Assembly (NCBI RefSeq): GCF_014692515.1
Contig: NZ_JACOIK010000007.1
Location: 1 to 64,000 of the forward strand
Direction: 5' to 3'
DNA: 64,000 bases
From: Sphingobacterium micropteri
Lineage (GTDB): Bacteria > Bacteroidota > Bacteroidia > Sphingobacteriales > Sphingobacteriaceae
The notes beneath the pieces are model-generated. The model saw only the letters and a program-made list of their open reading frames with translations. It searched no databases and was not told where the DNA came from. Positions 8,336-17,998 of the stretch are shown here, piece after piece. Position numbers and translations under genes: made by a program. The first letter of the stretch is position 1; the number at the start of each line of letters is the position of its first letter.

Positions 8336-9883
8336 TTAACGCCATCTAGCAGCGCCGATTCCGTTTAGTTTCAAATCTAGGTTATTGACTGTGAAGTCGC
8401 CTTGTTCTGGATTTGTAAACTCAGGGTTTAGTGACGTATAATTTCCAGTATCGTTTTTAGCGTTTGACACTGAACTTGCTGTGAAATTCGGTGCATTATG
8501 GTAATTATTGCCCGAAAGTTCCGTAATATTGGTCGCACTTTGATTTGCATAGTAACCTTCACTCGCAACGATCAAATTCTTTGTGAATGATATACTGTTA
8601 TTCGCCAGCCGGATATACAGGTATCTTTTCCCATTATTATTAATCGTGTTGTAGAAGGTGTTTTGGGTAATCGTAATTTTACTTTCCACGGAACCAAAGT
8701 TGTCGGAACCACCAGCGTCCATCCGGAACAAATCGCGTGCAGCTGCACTATTATAAACGGTATTATCCACAAAGATAAATTCGTCGGCAATACCTTTTCG
8801 GAAATCTATAAAATCCCCCTCATTGCACTCAATATCATGAATGAGGTTATTTGTAAACGTAACAGATGGTATCCTCGCCTTTTTATTTACATAAAATATG
8901 CCTTTCACATACTTTTTCACTTCACAATTCTGCATCAAGAAAGCACCATATGGGCTGTCAAGATCTTCATTGTAAACGACAGTCTGATCCGATCCTCCTC
9001 CTGTGCCATCGAGAGATAAGTCTCGAAGCGTTAACGCCGCATTTTTCGTAACACGGAAGATAGCGCCTTGAATAACCGGCTTTTTGTGCGGCTTATATCC
9101 CCGAACGGATATGTTTTTATTGATCTCTATCTTGTCATTGATTACATACGTACCTGGCTCTATGGCGAATACCGATCCATCGGCTGCAGCAGCGATCATT
9201 GCCGCAAGATTGTCACCTGCAGCGACTTTAGTTACGCCCTCTCCGCCGAGTAGCGTCGTAAAATTAAGTTCGCCTCGTCGTTTGTTGCCGTTCATCAGTG
9301 TGGCCGTGTAGGTCACATCACTTGATAATCCGGTAATCGTGGTCGCTCCGGCAGCAACATCTGCAGATGTTACCACATGTTCGATGTCTCCTGGCATCAG
9401 TACCACACTAGTGGCTACCTCGCCAGCTGGCCAGTTAAGGGTAGCCGACTCTTCGGTTAGTGTTTCTGGATCAAATTCCGTAAAAATTTGCTCTATCCCC
9501 GTTTCGAAGGTTGTGGTAATCCACTTGGAGTTTTTCAGATCCTCTCCCACTGCCCCGACGCGTACACTGAAAATTGTTTCTCCGAAAAGCCCCTCAATCG
9601 TATAGGGAAGCTCGTCAAATGTCACTCCTTCAATCGATTTGGTCGCTGTACCAGAAAACTCAGGATTATCAAATATTTCAATAACGTAGGAGTCAGCATT
9701 ACTTACGCGTCTCCAATTCAACCGAACATTTGTACGATTTACTACCTGAGCAGTCAACTCCGTTGGCGACAATGCCTGATCGAGGTTCAACTCTGTTATT
9801 TCCTCCAAAAGGTTTTCGCTACAAGATGAAAAGCTCAGCCCCACAATCATTGCGGAAAACCATATTATATATTTACATTTCAT
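8336..9883 (-). CDS. DUF4957/DUF5123 beta-helix lipoprotein with Fn3-like N-terminus
   Basis: A 515-residue lipoprotein (lipobox ending at Cys21). Residues about 40-125 look like a fibronectin type III module (LSPTELTAQVV, RLNWRRVSNADSYVIEI), with a second Fn3-like stretch to about 205. Residues about 215-515 form a pectate-lyase-like right-handed beta-helix, matching the DUF4957 plus DUF5123 architecture seen in Bacteroidota pectin loci. The classical PL1 calcium and arginine motifs are not obvious, so it may be a surface glycan-binding protein or a divergent lyase. It follows SusD by 19 nt in the susC-susD operon, the usual slot for a SusE/F-like surface binder. Confidence 0.8.
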   Translation of the reverse strand: MKCKYIIWFSAMIVGLSFSSCSENLLEEITELNLDQALSPTELTAQVVNRTNVRLNWRRVSNADSYVIEIFDNPEFSGTATKSIEGVTFDELPYTIEGLFGETIFSVRVGAVGEDLKNSKWITTTFETGIEQIFTEFDPETLTEESATLNWPAGEVATSVVLMPGDIEHVVTSADVAAGATTITGLSSDVTYTATLMNGNKRRGELNFTTLLGGEGVTKVAAGDNLAAMIAAAADGSVFAIEPGTYVINDKIEINKNISVRGYKPHKKPVIQGAIFRVTKNAALTLRDLSLDGTGGGSDQTVVYNEDLDSPYGAFLMQNCEVKKYVKGIFYVNKKARIPSVTFTNNLIHDIECNEGDFIDFRKGIADEFIFVDNTVYNSAAARDLFRMDAGGSDNFGSVESKITITQNTFYNTINNNGKRYLYIRLANNSISFTKNLIVASEGYYANQSATNITELSGNNYHNAPNFTASSVSNAKNDTGNYTSLNPEFTNPEQGDFTVNNLDLKLNGIGAARWR

Positions 9884-9902
9884 GATTTCAACGTCTTAAA
9901 GG

Positions 9903-11717
9903 TTAATTTAAATGATCGTTATTCAATAAGCCGTTGGAGTTTTCAATAAAAAACTGCCATATCGGCCAATATTGCTGCTTGTTCGGATCTTTACCGGGAT
10001 AAACCAATGCGTCCCATAAGGTATTTGCATCACTGCTACCCACCATCGTCCATGTTTTGCTCTCTGCATAATTCAATGCAGCGCCCGCGGCATCTGTATC
10101 ACCAAAATTCAACCCATAAATGGTAATGGTTTCGTCATCTTCATTGGTTTGGTAATAAATTTTCTCAGGAAGGTTCGCATATTTTCCTGTCCGGTTTTCC
10201 AGTTGCTCCAGTTTTTCTTTAGCTTCCGCCAGTTTGGTACCGAGTAAGTTCCAACGGATGAGATCTCCTTTACGCAACATCTCTCCTGTAAACTCTAGAG
10301 CTCGTTGGTCTACAATAGCATTAAAGAATGCTGTTTTCGACGCTGTTGCTTCTGCCAATAGGCTTTCTGCTTTTGCGGCATTTGTTGGAAACGCCCGATT
10401 CAGTATCATTTCCAAATAAGGCGCTGCAGCTTGTGGTCCATCTAGTTCGTTAATAGCCTCTGCTGCCATCAGCACTACATCCGCATAACGCATATACATC
10501 CAGTTTAAACCGTCGTCATTGGTAGAGGTAACACGTCGCCCCATCCATTCGTATCGATACTTACCAAAATATAAACGTCCTAATGAAGAAGGTACCTGAA
10601 ATGCCCCGGCATCGGCCACATCACCTGCACGATCCCACTCATAAGGAACAATGGATACGAAACGTCGCGCATCGTCCTCATCAAATTCGTACAGCATAAT
10701 TGGATTTGGTCCTACGGTACCTCCACGGTTTTGTCCAGTATATTGACTCGTCTTTAAATGTCTGACACCTAAATCAAAAATGACACGGCCCCTTCCTTCA
10801 CTAAAAGGAATTTCCCACATCGACTCGCCACCCGCGGCTAGATTTTCTTGATTAAAACGACGGAAGACTTCCTCAAATCCCAATAATCGCTGTGTGTTAC
10901 TATTAATAATATCTAAACATTCCTGTTTGACAATCGCATACATTTTTTCTTTGGAAAGGTCTGGATCTTGACTCAACCGAACGGTGCCATCCAACCGCTG
11001 TGCATATCCCCCTGCGGCTAATGCGAGACGAGCACGTAACCCCTTGGCAAATGCCTTACTTGCATGTTCCACAGAAGATGTTTTAGAAGATTCGTTAGGC
11101 CAAGGCAATAAGTTCGCCGCTTCATCTAAGTCCGCCAACAGCTGTTTATAGATTGTATCCCGATCTGCCCGCGGCAAATACGTTGTCTCGGTGTTAATAG
11201 GTTCAAAACGTGCCGGCACATCGCCCCAGCCCTTAATCAAATCGCTATATAGCACAGCCCGGAGCACCAGCACCTCACCTAATACCTGTGCCATTTGTGC
11301 ATCTGTCTCCACATTTCCGTAGGTCCGCAAGCCACGTATTGCCATATTTGCCCGCTCGATACCTTCATAGAACTTGGCATAGGCATTATTGTCCGTGTTC
11401 ATCTGTCCATTATCAAAAGTGGTATTATAATTTCCCAACCTGGACTTATCGTCGTCTATGGCTTTCAGGGAATTATGAATTTCCACATCGGTATTTGTAC
11501 CATAATAAACCAAATAACGCCCACGATAGGAGTTCGTCTCACCAAAGGATTGGAGTATTCCCGGAATAACACCTTCCGCCAAGCTCGGTGACGAAAAAAT
11601 AACCGATTCATCTAGGGAAGATTTTGTCGGTGCTTCCAATATATCTTTACAAGCTGACACCGATAAAACCGTTGCTGCTAGTACTGCTATGTTTATAATT
11701 CGCTTCATCTCTTTCAA
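9903..11717 (-). CDS. SusD/RagB-family glycan-binding lipoprotein
   Basis: A 604-residue lipoprotein (lipobox SVSAC, Cys23). The TPR-like SusD fold is indicated by the N-terminal LEAPTKSSLDESVIF block, helical repeats rich in LRA/AEA, RYADVVLMAAEAINEL near 420 and a final DLIRWNLLG block preceding the C-terminal region. SusD proteins cap the SusC channel at the cell surface and bind incoming oligosaccharide. It starts one base after the SusC stop codon, so translation is coupled. The partner glycan is inferred to be homogalacturonan from the neighbouring lyases. Confidence 0.93.
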   Translation of the reverse strand: MKEMKRIINIAVLAATVLSVSACKDILEAPTKSSLDESVIFSSPSLAEGVIPGILQSFGETNSYRGRYLVYYGTNTDVEIHNSLKAIDDDKSRLGNYNTTFDNGQMNTDNNAYAKFYEGIERANMAIRGLRTYGNVETDAQMAQVLGEVLVLRAVLYSDLIKGWGDVPARFEPINTETTYLPRADRDTIYKQLLADLDEAANLLPWPNESSKTSSVEHASKAFAKGLRARLALAAGGYAQRLDGTVRLSQDPDLSKEKMYAIVKQECLDIINSNTQRLLGFEEVFRRFNQENLAAGGESMWEIPFSEGRGRVIFDLGVRHLKTSQYTGQNRGGTVGPNPIMLYEFDEDDARRFVSIVPYEWDRAGDVADAGAFQVPSSLGRLYFGKYRYEWMGRRVTSTNDDGLNWMYMRYADVVLMAAEAINELDGPQAAAPYLEMILNRAFPTNAAKAESLLAEATASKTAFFNAIVDQRALEFTGEMLRKGDLIRWNLLGTKLAEAKEKLEQLENRTGKYANLPEKIYYQTNEDDETITIYGLNFGDTDAAGAALNYAESKTWTMVGSSDANTLWDALVYPGKDPNKQQYWPIWQFFIENSNGLLNNDHLN

Positions 11718-11718
11718 A

Positions 11719-14700
11719 TTAAAAATTCACATTCAAACCAAACACAAAGGATCTGCTTTTCGGATATGCCGAATAATCCACACCGGGTGTAAGCTGTGTT
11801 CTCCGCCGTGTTGAAACTTCAGGGTCAAAGCCACTATAATTGGTAAACAATAAAAGGTTGTAGCCTGATGCATATATCCGCAGATTCTGCATTTTTAGTT
11901 TCGAAGAAATAGCTTGGGGTAGCGTGTAGCCTATGGTTGCAGTCGAAAGCCGTAAAAACGAACCATCTTCCACCGCCCAGTCGGTAAAGGTGAATGAGCG
12001 TGTATAAGGCGACCACATGGTGGTATTCGCATTCATCGCTTCCAGTTCTGCGGGATCGTTACTGATCGTACCATCCGGACGGAGGTTCGTCCAACGCGAT
12101 CCGCTTGCTACTTCACCAATCATATTACGAGAGTTGTATTGACTGGTTGATGTATACTCAATCTTATTGGCATTATAGATGTCATTACCATAACTCCAAG
12201 TAAAATACGTCGCCAGATCAAAGTTGTAGATACGGGACGTGATTGAAAAACCACCAGTATGGAGTGCGTTTGCATTTCCAATGATAGTCCTATCCGCGAC
12301 GCTGATTTTTCCATCGCCATCTACATCTTTTATTTTCATAGAACCCGGACGAATCAAACCAATTAGCTCTCTTCCATCGGTTACGCCTTCTTTTAAAACC
12401 CATTGATTGGAAGTTGCATCATAGCCTTCAAAATCAGACACCTCATAGCGTCCCCCGCTTTGATAACCGTACATCTGCCCAATCGGCGCGCCAACTTCTA
12501 CCATATAATCCGTCCCAATAGCCGTGGACGCCCATCCAGATGTACCTGGAATATTTTCAATCGAACCCAAGCTTAATACCTTATTGCGGTTAAAGGCAAT
12601 ATTTGCATTCACCGATAGATCGAAATTAGTTTTCCGAACGATCCCACCATTCAACGTAAACTCAAGCCCCTTGTTTTGGGTATCGCCCAAATTACGGTAT
12701 TGTATATCGTAACCTGTTCCCGCTACCGGAAAGGCGATTAACAAGTCCTTCGTTTTGTTAAGATACGCATCGATCGTTCCGCTCAAACGACCATTCCATA
12801 AGGTAAAGTCTAAACCGATATTTCGGGTCACGGTTGTTTCCCATTTCAGATCGGGGTTTGCCATCGTTTTCGAAGCCGCCCAGTAGTTATCGTAATCATT
12901 TACCCAGTTCGTTGTCGAGTTATTAAACGTTTGCACGAGTAAACCAGATGGAATACGGTTATTTCCTGCGGTTCCGTAACTGGCGCGAAGTTTCATGTCC
13001 GTCAACCAGGTTTTAGCTTCGGACAGGAATTCCTCGTCGGATAGACGCCAAGCACCAGATACAGAAGGGAAATAGCCCCAACGATTTTGCGAGGAGAATT
13101 TCGACGAACCGTCTGCACGGAAAGTTGCACTCAACAAGTATTTCCCTCTGAAATCATAGTTCGCACGACCAAAGAAAGATAACAGCTTATCATCGGGAGC
13201 AAAGTTGTTATCTACCGAATTCGGAACGCCTTGCGTTGTCAATTTCCGCGCATCGTCAAAAGAGAAAGATTCGGGAAAATTATGGATCGCGTTCGTCAAC
13301 ACCTGATTTTCGGTAAATAAATACTCTTGCCCGACCATTACATTTAACTTATGGTCTTCGCCTATCATATCGTCCAAGGTATAGGTTGCCGTATTCGTAT
13401 TCCGCCATCCATTGCGGTTTGTGTTGGCCAATATCAACGCAGGCTTATCCTGATAGTCTGCCGCCGGAACGTTGCGCACATAATAGGTCGTTCCGCCATA
13501 AAACCGATCTTGATCGTTCCGATAATTATCATAACCAAACTCGGAGCGTAAACGGAGGTTTGGCAATACCTGATAGGAGAGAGCTGCATTTAAGTTAACC
13601 GTTTTCCGGCGGTAATATTGATCGTTGTCGGAAATGGATACAATCGGACTGTATAGATTAAAGTCGTCGTCTGTTTCGGTCGTTGTTGTTAGACCTGCTA
13701 CCGGAAACGGTGGATATAACATCGCGTACTTCAATCGGGAATCGGCCGAAGAGACTTCGTTCTGCTCGTTCATCCCGCCACCGTTAACCTGTGTATCTGA
13801 ATAACGTGCGCCAATATCCAAGGTTAAACCATCATACAACTTATGATTCAGTTTAAAATTGGCATTGTGCCGCTGGAAGTCCGACATCTGCATAATCGCC
13901 CGGTCTTTTACAAAGCTATGGCTCACGCTAAACCGAGTCTTTTCTCCGCCACCACTAAGGTTTAGATTCTGATTATAGGTCGTTCCCGTTCTTCCAAATA
14001 TAATCTCCTGCCAATCATTCGGCTCGACATCCGCATAAAGGTCGATATCCTGATAGTTTCCAAAATATTGGGTGTAGCTTTCAGGTTTATTAGCCAAAAG
14101 TGAATGTTCATATTGCCAGGTAACATAATCTAGCGGAGACAACACATCAAGTTTGTTGGCCAAATTCCGCGAACCGGTAAACGCATTGAAGCTGATCGCA
14201 GTTTTGCCCGTTTTGCCACCTTTGGTAGTAACGAGAATAACGCCGTTTGCCCCCCGAGCACCATATATTGCTGTGGAGGAAGCGTCTTTTAGAATGTCGA
14301 TCGACTCGATATCCTGCGGTGCAATATCTGCAATAGAGCTAACGGGGAAACCATCGACAATATACAACGGCGAGTTGTCTTGTGTGATCGAGCCTCCGCC
14401 ACGCACCCGGACGGTCAGTTCTGCATCCGGAGATCCCTCTGTTGTATTGATGTTCAAGCCAGCGACGCGCCCTTGGATAGCTTCTAAAGCCGAGGAAACA
14501 GGAGCTGCTGTAATCGTTTTCGCATCTACGGAGGCGACCGCTCCAGTCAAATCCTTTCGCCTTACGGCACCATAACCGATAACGACTACTTCATCTAAGC
14601 CCGCGGCATCGGCTTGCATCGTAACGGAAATCTTGGTATTTCCTTGAATAGCCTGTTCCTGCTCCAAATACCCTATAGAGGTAAATACGAGTACATTAGT

Positions 14701-14895
14701 TGCAGACGGAACGGCGATCGTATAATAGCCGTTTGCGTCTGTACTTGTTTGTTGATTCATGCCTTTCACTTTTACCGTTACTCCTGGCATCGGTTTTCTG
14801 TCTTCGTCATACACCGTACCGGTAATATTACGCTCCTGTGCAAAAGCAGCGTTAACGAAGAAAAGCATCAGCATTAAAGCTTTAAATATCCTCAT
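11719..14895 (-). CDS. SusC/RagA-family TonB-dependent outer-membrane transporter
   Basis: A 1058-residue outer-membrane protein. After a signal peptide (about 19 residues) comes a carboxypeptidase-D-like regulatory domain (ITGTVYDEDRKPMPGV, to about residue 100), the SusC signature DEVVVIGYGAVRRKDLTGAV (about 105-125), a plug with DGFPV and ILKDASSTAIYGARGANGV (about 185-225) and a 22-strand barrel ending in a terminal Phe (GLNVNF). It imports oligosaccharides using TonB energy. It heads the operon susC-susD-DUF4957(-PL1). A 24-bp palindrome lies 217 bp upstream of the start, identical to the one in front of GH105, and is the likely control site. Confidence 0.95.
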   Translation of the reverse strand: MRIFKALMLMLFFVNAAFAQERNITGTVYDEDRKPMPGVTVKVKGMNQQTSTDANGYYTIAVPSATNVLVFTSIGYLEQEQAIQGNTKISVTMQADAAGLDEVVVIGYGAVRRKDLTGAVASVDAKTITAAPVSSALEAIQGRVAGLNINTTEGSPDAELTVRVRGGGSITQDNSPLYIVDGFPVSSIADIAPQDIESIDILKDASSTAIYGARGANGVILVTTKGGKTGKTAISFNAFTGSRNLANKLDVLSPLDYVTWQYEHSLLANKPESYTQYFGNYQDIDLYADVEPNDWQEIIFGRTGTTYNQNLNLSGGGEKTRFSVSHSFVKDRAIMQMSDFQRHNANFKLNHKLYDGLTLDIGARYSDTQVNGGGMNEQNEVSSADSRLKYAMLYPPFPVAGLTTTTETDDDFNLYSPIVSISDNDQYYRRKTVNLNAALSYQVLPNLRLRSEFGYDNYRNDQDRFYGGTTYYVRNVPAADYQDKPALILANTNRNGWRNTNTATYTLDDMIGEDHKLNVMVGQEYLFTENQVLTNAIHNFPESFSFDDARKLTTQGVPNSVDNNFAPDDKLLSFFGRANYDFRGKYLLSATFRADGSSKFSSQNRWGYFPSVSGAWRLSDEEFLSEAKTWLTDMKLRASYGTAGNNRIPSGLLVQTFNNSTTNWVNDYDNYWAASKTMANPDLKWETTVTRNIGLDFTLWNGRLSGTIDAYLNKTKDLLIAFPVAGTGYDIQYRNLGDTQNKGLEFTLNGGIVRKTNFDLSVNANIAFNRNKVLSLGSIENIPGTSGWASTAIGTDYMVEVGAPIGQMYGYQSGGRYEVSDFEGYDATSNQWVLKEGVTDGRELIGLIRPGSMKIKDVDGDGKISVADRTIIGNANALHTGGFSITSRIYNFDLATYFTWSYGNDIYNANKIEYTSTSQYNSRNMIGEVASGSRWTNLRPDGTISNDPAELEAMNANTTMWSPYTRSFTFTDWAVEDGSFLRLSTATIGYTLPQAISSKLKMQNLRIYASGYNLLLFTNYSGFDPEVSTRRRTQLTPGVDYSAYPKSRSFVFGLNVNF

Positions 14896-15111
14896 GATAA
14901 TGAATTAATAAATGATTAAATTGGTTGCATAAATTATAAGAACGATAATCTCTCTTAGATTATAATACTTTGCGTTTTTATGGATTTTAAACAGATTCAA
15001 TTGGTCTAAACATGAGTCTAACTTATGTTTATATCTTGTTAGCGTTAATATCCTATTACAATTATAATGTAATACAGTTAGTAAAAGGCAATAAATAGAA
15101 AGAAAAACCAC

Positions 15112-15135
15112 GCAAACGTTGCCGGCAACGTTTGC
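15112..15135. promoter_or_regulatory. 24-bp perfect palindrome upstream of susC: candidate operator
   Basis: The sequence GCAAACGTTGCC followed by its exact mirror image is identical to 6137-6160. It has no T tract here, so it is not a terminator, which supports an operator role. It lies between the aconitase stop and the susC start. Confidence 0.65.
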
Positions 15136-15152
15136 AGGACAGTGCAGGACAG
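15133..15152. repeat. 10-bp perfect tandem duplication beside the palindrome
   Basis: TGCAGGACAG occurs twice back to back (15133-15142, 15143-15152); its first three bases overlap the end of the palindrome. Confidence 0.7.
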
Positions 15153-15210
15153 CTGTTCGTCACAATTTTTTGTTAAAACAACTAATTTAAAGTAGCCGGT
15201 AGATGTAACG

Positions 15211-17937
15211 CTACCGGCTTAAATAACTCCTTAAAACATATTGAAGAATACCCCCATGCTTAAAGTATTCTACATCGATATCCGAATCGAGGCGTGCCCT
15301 GGCATCAAACTCGATGGCCTCACCCGATGCTTTTAACGCACGAACTTTTACCATCTTAAATGGTTTCAAATCACTAGCCATTCCAGTTATACTGATCTCT
15401 TCTTCTCCTGTCAAGCCCAACGAGTGTGCGCTTTGTCCGTCGGGAAATTCTATGGGAAGTATACCCATTCCCACCAAGTTGCTCCGATGGATTCGCTCGA
15501 AACTTTCGGCAATGACAGCACGGATGCCCAATAAGCTCGAGCCCTTTGCTGCCCAATCTCGTGAGGAACCACTTCCATAATCCTTCCCGGCCAAAACCAC
15601 CAATGGCGTCCCGTCGGCTTTATATTTCATGGCGGTATCGTATACTGTTAACGTCTCTTTGGTCGGAAAATATACCGAATAACCGCCTTCTCGCTCGGTA
15701 ATCTTATTTCGGATGCGGACGTTGGCAAACGTTCCCCGCATCATGACTTCATGGTTTCCGCGACGCGAACCATATGAATTAAAATCTTTCCGATCGATTC
15801 CCCGACTTAAAAGATATTTTCCGGCCGCACTTTCTTCATTAAACGAACCCGCGGGCGAGATGTGGTCTGTAGTTACGGAATCACCTAAATATAGGAGAAC
15901 CCGTGCACCTTGAATTTCTGTAAGAGCCAAAGGTTCTGCCGGTAGGTTTTTAAAGAAAGGAACTTCCCGGATATACGTGGATTCCTTATCCCAAACGAAT
16001 TCTTTGCCTTCGGGTGCTTCCAGTTTTTTCCATTCTTCATCCCCATCAAAAATAACATCGTACACCTCTTTAAAATCCTCTTTCTGCATGGCTTTTTTGA
16101 TCGTCTCGTTGATTTCTGCCTGCGTAGGCCATATATCCTTTAAATAAATCGGATTTCCATTAGGGTCGTAGGATAGGGGATCTTCCATCAGGTTGACATC
16201 CACACGACCGATAAGCGCGTAGGCCACGACCAACATCGGCGACATTAAAAAGTTCATTTTTACTTGAGGGTGTACCCGGGCTTCGAAATTCCTGTTTCCA
16301 GAAAGCACCGAGGCAACAACCATTTCACTGTTGTCGATCGCCTCGGCAATATGCGGCGGCAGTGGCCCGCTGTTGCCGATGCAGGATGTACAACCATAGC
16401 CGACCGTATGGAACCGCAACGCTTCTAGATCGGTGGATAAACCAGAGCGTTCCAGATATTTCGTAACGACCTTAGAACCTGGAGCTAGGCTTGTTTTCAC
16501 CCATGACCGTGTGCGAAGCCCTTTTTCTACGGCTTTCTTAGCCACCAAACCGGCACCTATCATGACGCTGGGGTTAGACGTATTTGTACAGCTGGTGATG
16601 GCAGCGATTACGATGCTACCATCACTTAACCGGTATTCACCATTTTTCAATTTAATTTTTACACTTCGTAAATCGGCGGTGTTTGCCGCCAAAGTTTCTT
16701 TATGCTCTTCGGTTGCCTCTTGAACAAACTGGGTACCAGACCCACCTTCGTTTAACCAAGCATGTTCTCGGCGATCATCAAATGCGACGTAGTTCCGTTT
16801 GAAATCTTGATCGAGAACGGTTCGAAAAGTGGAATCTAGTTCTTTGACGAGTATTTTGTCTTGCGGTCTCTTGGGGCCTGCCACGGTTGGTTCTAAGGTG
16901 CCGAGATCCAGTTCGACGATTCTTGAATATTCGATCTCTTCCTTGCCCGTCCGCCATAACATATTCTCCTGGCAATATTTCTTTACCAAATCGATTTGCT
17001 CTGCCGACCGGTTCGTACGCGCCATGTAATCGAGTGTCTGGTCGTCGATAGGAAAGTACGTCACCGTACAGCCGAATTCGGGAGACATATTTGATATCGT
17101 TGCCCGATCGGTTACGGTCAGTTTATCCAAGCCATCGCCGAATACCTCGACAAATTTACCGACCACGCCGGTATCTCTTAATATCTTGGTTATGGACAAT
17201 ACCATATCGGTAGCGGTACAGCCTGCCGGAATTTCGCCAGTGAGTTTAAGTCCAATAACTTGTGGGCACGTAAAATATACGGGCTGTCCCAGCATCGCTG
17301 CTTCCGCTTCTATACCGCCTACACCCCAGCCGAGCACACCGATACCATTGACCATGGGGGTGTGTGAGTCGGTTCCGACCAACGTATCTGGGAACGCCCA
17401 ACCCTCTCGCTCTACAACGCCTTTAGCCAAATACTCGAGATTGACCTGATGGCAGATACCCATTCCGGGCGGAACGACCGTCAGGTTGGCCAACCCCTGT
17501 TGTGCCCATTTTAGTAACTGATATCTTTCGGCATTCCGCTCATATTCTAATTTTACGTTTTCCTGATAAGAATAGTCTGTTCCGAAATAATCTACTTGCA
17601 CCGAATGATCAATGACTAGGTCGACCGGGATAGCCGGATTAATCTTCGCGCCATCTCCTCCTTTTCTTACAAATTCGGCTCGGATGGACGTGATATCAAC
17701 AACCGCCGGTACTCCTGTAAAGTCTTGCATCAACACCCGCGCCGGCTTAAAAGGAATATCTTTATCTGTGCCGGCGGCATCCCAGTTCATAAGCGTGTTC
17801 AGATGATCATCCGTAACTGCAAAACCGTCGTGATTCCGCAAAACATTTTCCAGCAAAATCCGAATAGAGAATGGAAGTCTATGGATATTTTTGCCACTTT
17901 CTTGAAGCTTTTTAAGTGAGGCTATTTTCTGTGTCAT
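15211..17937 (-). CDS. acnA: Aconitate hydratase, AcnA/IRP type
   Basis: A 908-residue cytosolic enzyme of the TCA cycle converting citrate to isocitrate. It matches the bacterial AcnA/IRP1 branch rather than the shorter mitochondrial type: ARVLMQDFTGVPAVVD near residue 67, VGTDSHTPMVNG near 185, the iron-sulfur cysteines in AITSCTNTSNPS (about 450) and GYGCTSCIGNSGPL (about 515), and the swivelling domain with DYGSGSSRDWAAKG near 795. An in-frame TAA lies two codons upstream of the ATG, so the N-terminus is fixed; it lacks roughly the first 25 residues present in E. coli AcnA. It is monocistronic between the pectin locus and the hybrid sensor, with no evident link to either. Confidence 0.95.
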   Translation of the reverse strand: MTQKIASLKKLQESGKNIHRLPFSIRILLENVLRNHDGFAVTDDHLNTLMNWDAAGTDKDIPFKPARVLMQDFTGVPAVVDITSIRAEFVRKGGDGAKINPAIPVDLVIDHSVQVDYFGTDYSYQENVKLEYERNAERYQLLKWAQQGLANLTVVPPGMGICHQVNLEYLAKGVVEREGWAFPDTLVGTDSHTPMVNGIGVLGWGVGGIEAEAAMLGQPVYFTCPQVIGLKLTGEIPAGCTATDMVLSITKILRDTGVVGKFVEVFGDGLDKLTVTDRATISNMSPEFGCTVTYFPIDDQTLDYMARTNRSAEQIDLVKKYCQENMLWRTGKEEIEYSRIVELDLGTLEPTVAGPKRPQDKILVKELDSTFRTVLDQDFKRNYVAFDDRREHAWLNEGGSGTQFVQEATEEHKETLAANTADLRSVKIKLKNGEYRLSDGSIVIAAITSCTNTSNPSVMIGAGLVAKKAVEKGLRTRSWVKTSLAPGSKVVTKYLERSGLSTDLEALRFHTVGYGCTSCIGNSGPLPPHIAEAIDNSEMVVASVLSGNRNFEARVHPQVKMNFLMSPMLVVAYALIGRVDVNLMEDPLSYDPNGNPIYLKDIWPTQAEINETIKKAMQKEDFKEVYDVIFDGDEEWKKLEAPEGKEFVWDKESTYIREVPFFKNLPAEPLALTEIQGARVLLYLGDSVTTDHISPAGSFNEESAAGKYLLSRGIDRKDFNSYGSRRGNHEVMMRGTFANVRIRNKITEREGGYSVYFPTKETLTVYDTAMKYKADGTPLVVLAGKDYGSGSSRDWAAKGSSLLGIRAVIAESFERIHRSNLVGMGILPIEFPDGQSAHSLGLTGEEEISITGMASDLKPFKMVKVRALKASGEAIEFDARARLDSDIDVEYFKHGGILQYVLRSYLSR

Positions 17938-17998
17938 GATTTATGGGTTATTTCTCTCTTATGGGATAAAACCCAATATAACAAATATTGTTTAGATC

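Larger units (their letters stand above)
14896..15210. other. Intergenic region upstream of susC
   Basis: No gene is seen. The 68-codon minus-strand reading at 14905-15111 has poor composition and no family resemblance. The segment next to susC (14896-15100) is very AT-rich and probably holds the promoter and leader, but no clean TAnnTTTG box is visible on the minus strand. The distal part holds the palindrome and a tandem 10-mer. Confidence 0.4.

Noticed and set aside
14905..15111. 68-codon minus-strand reading upstream of susC
   Set aside because: Lies in the AT-rich promoter/leader region, and its composition looks non-coding.
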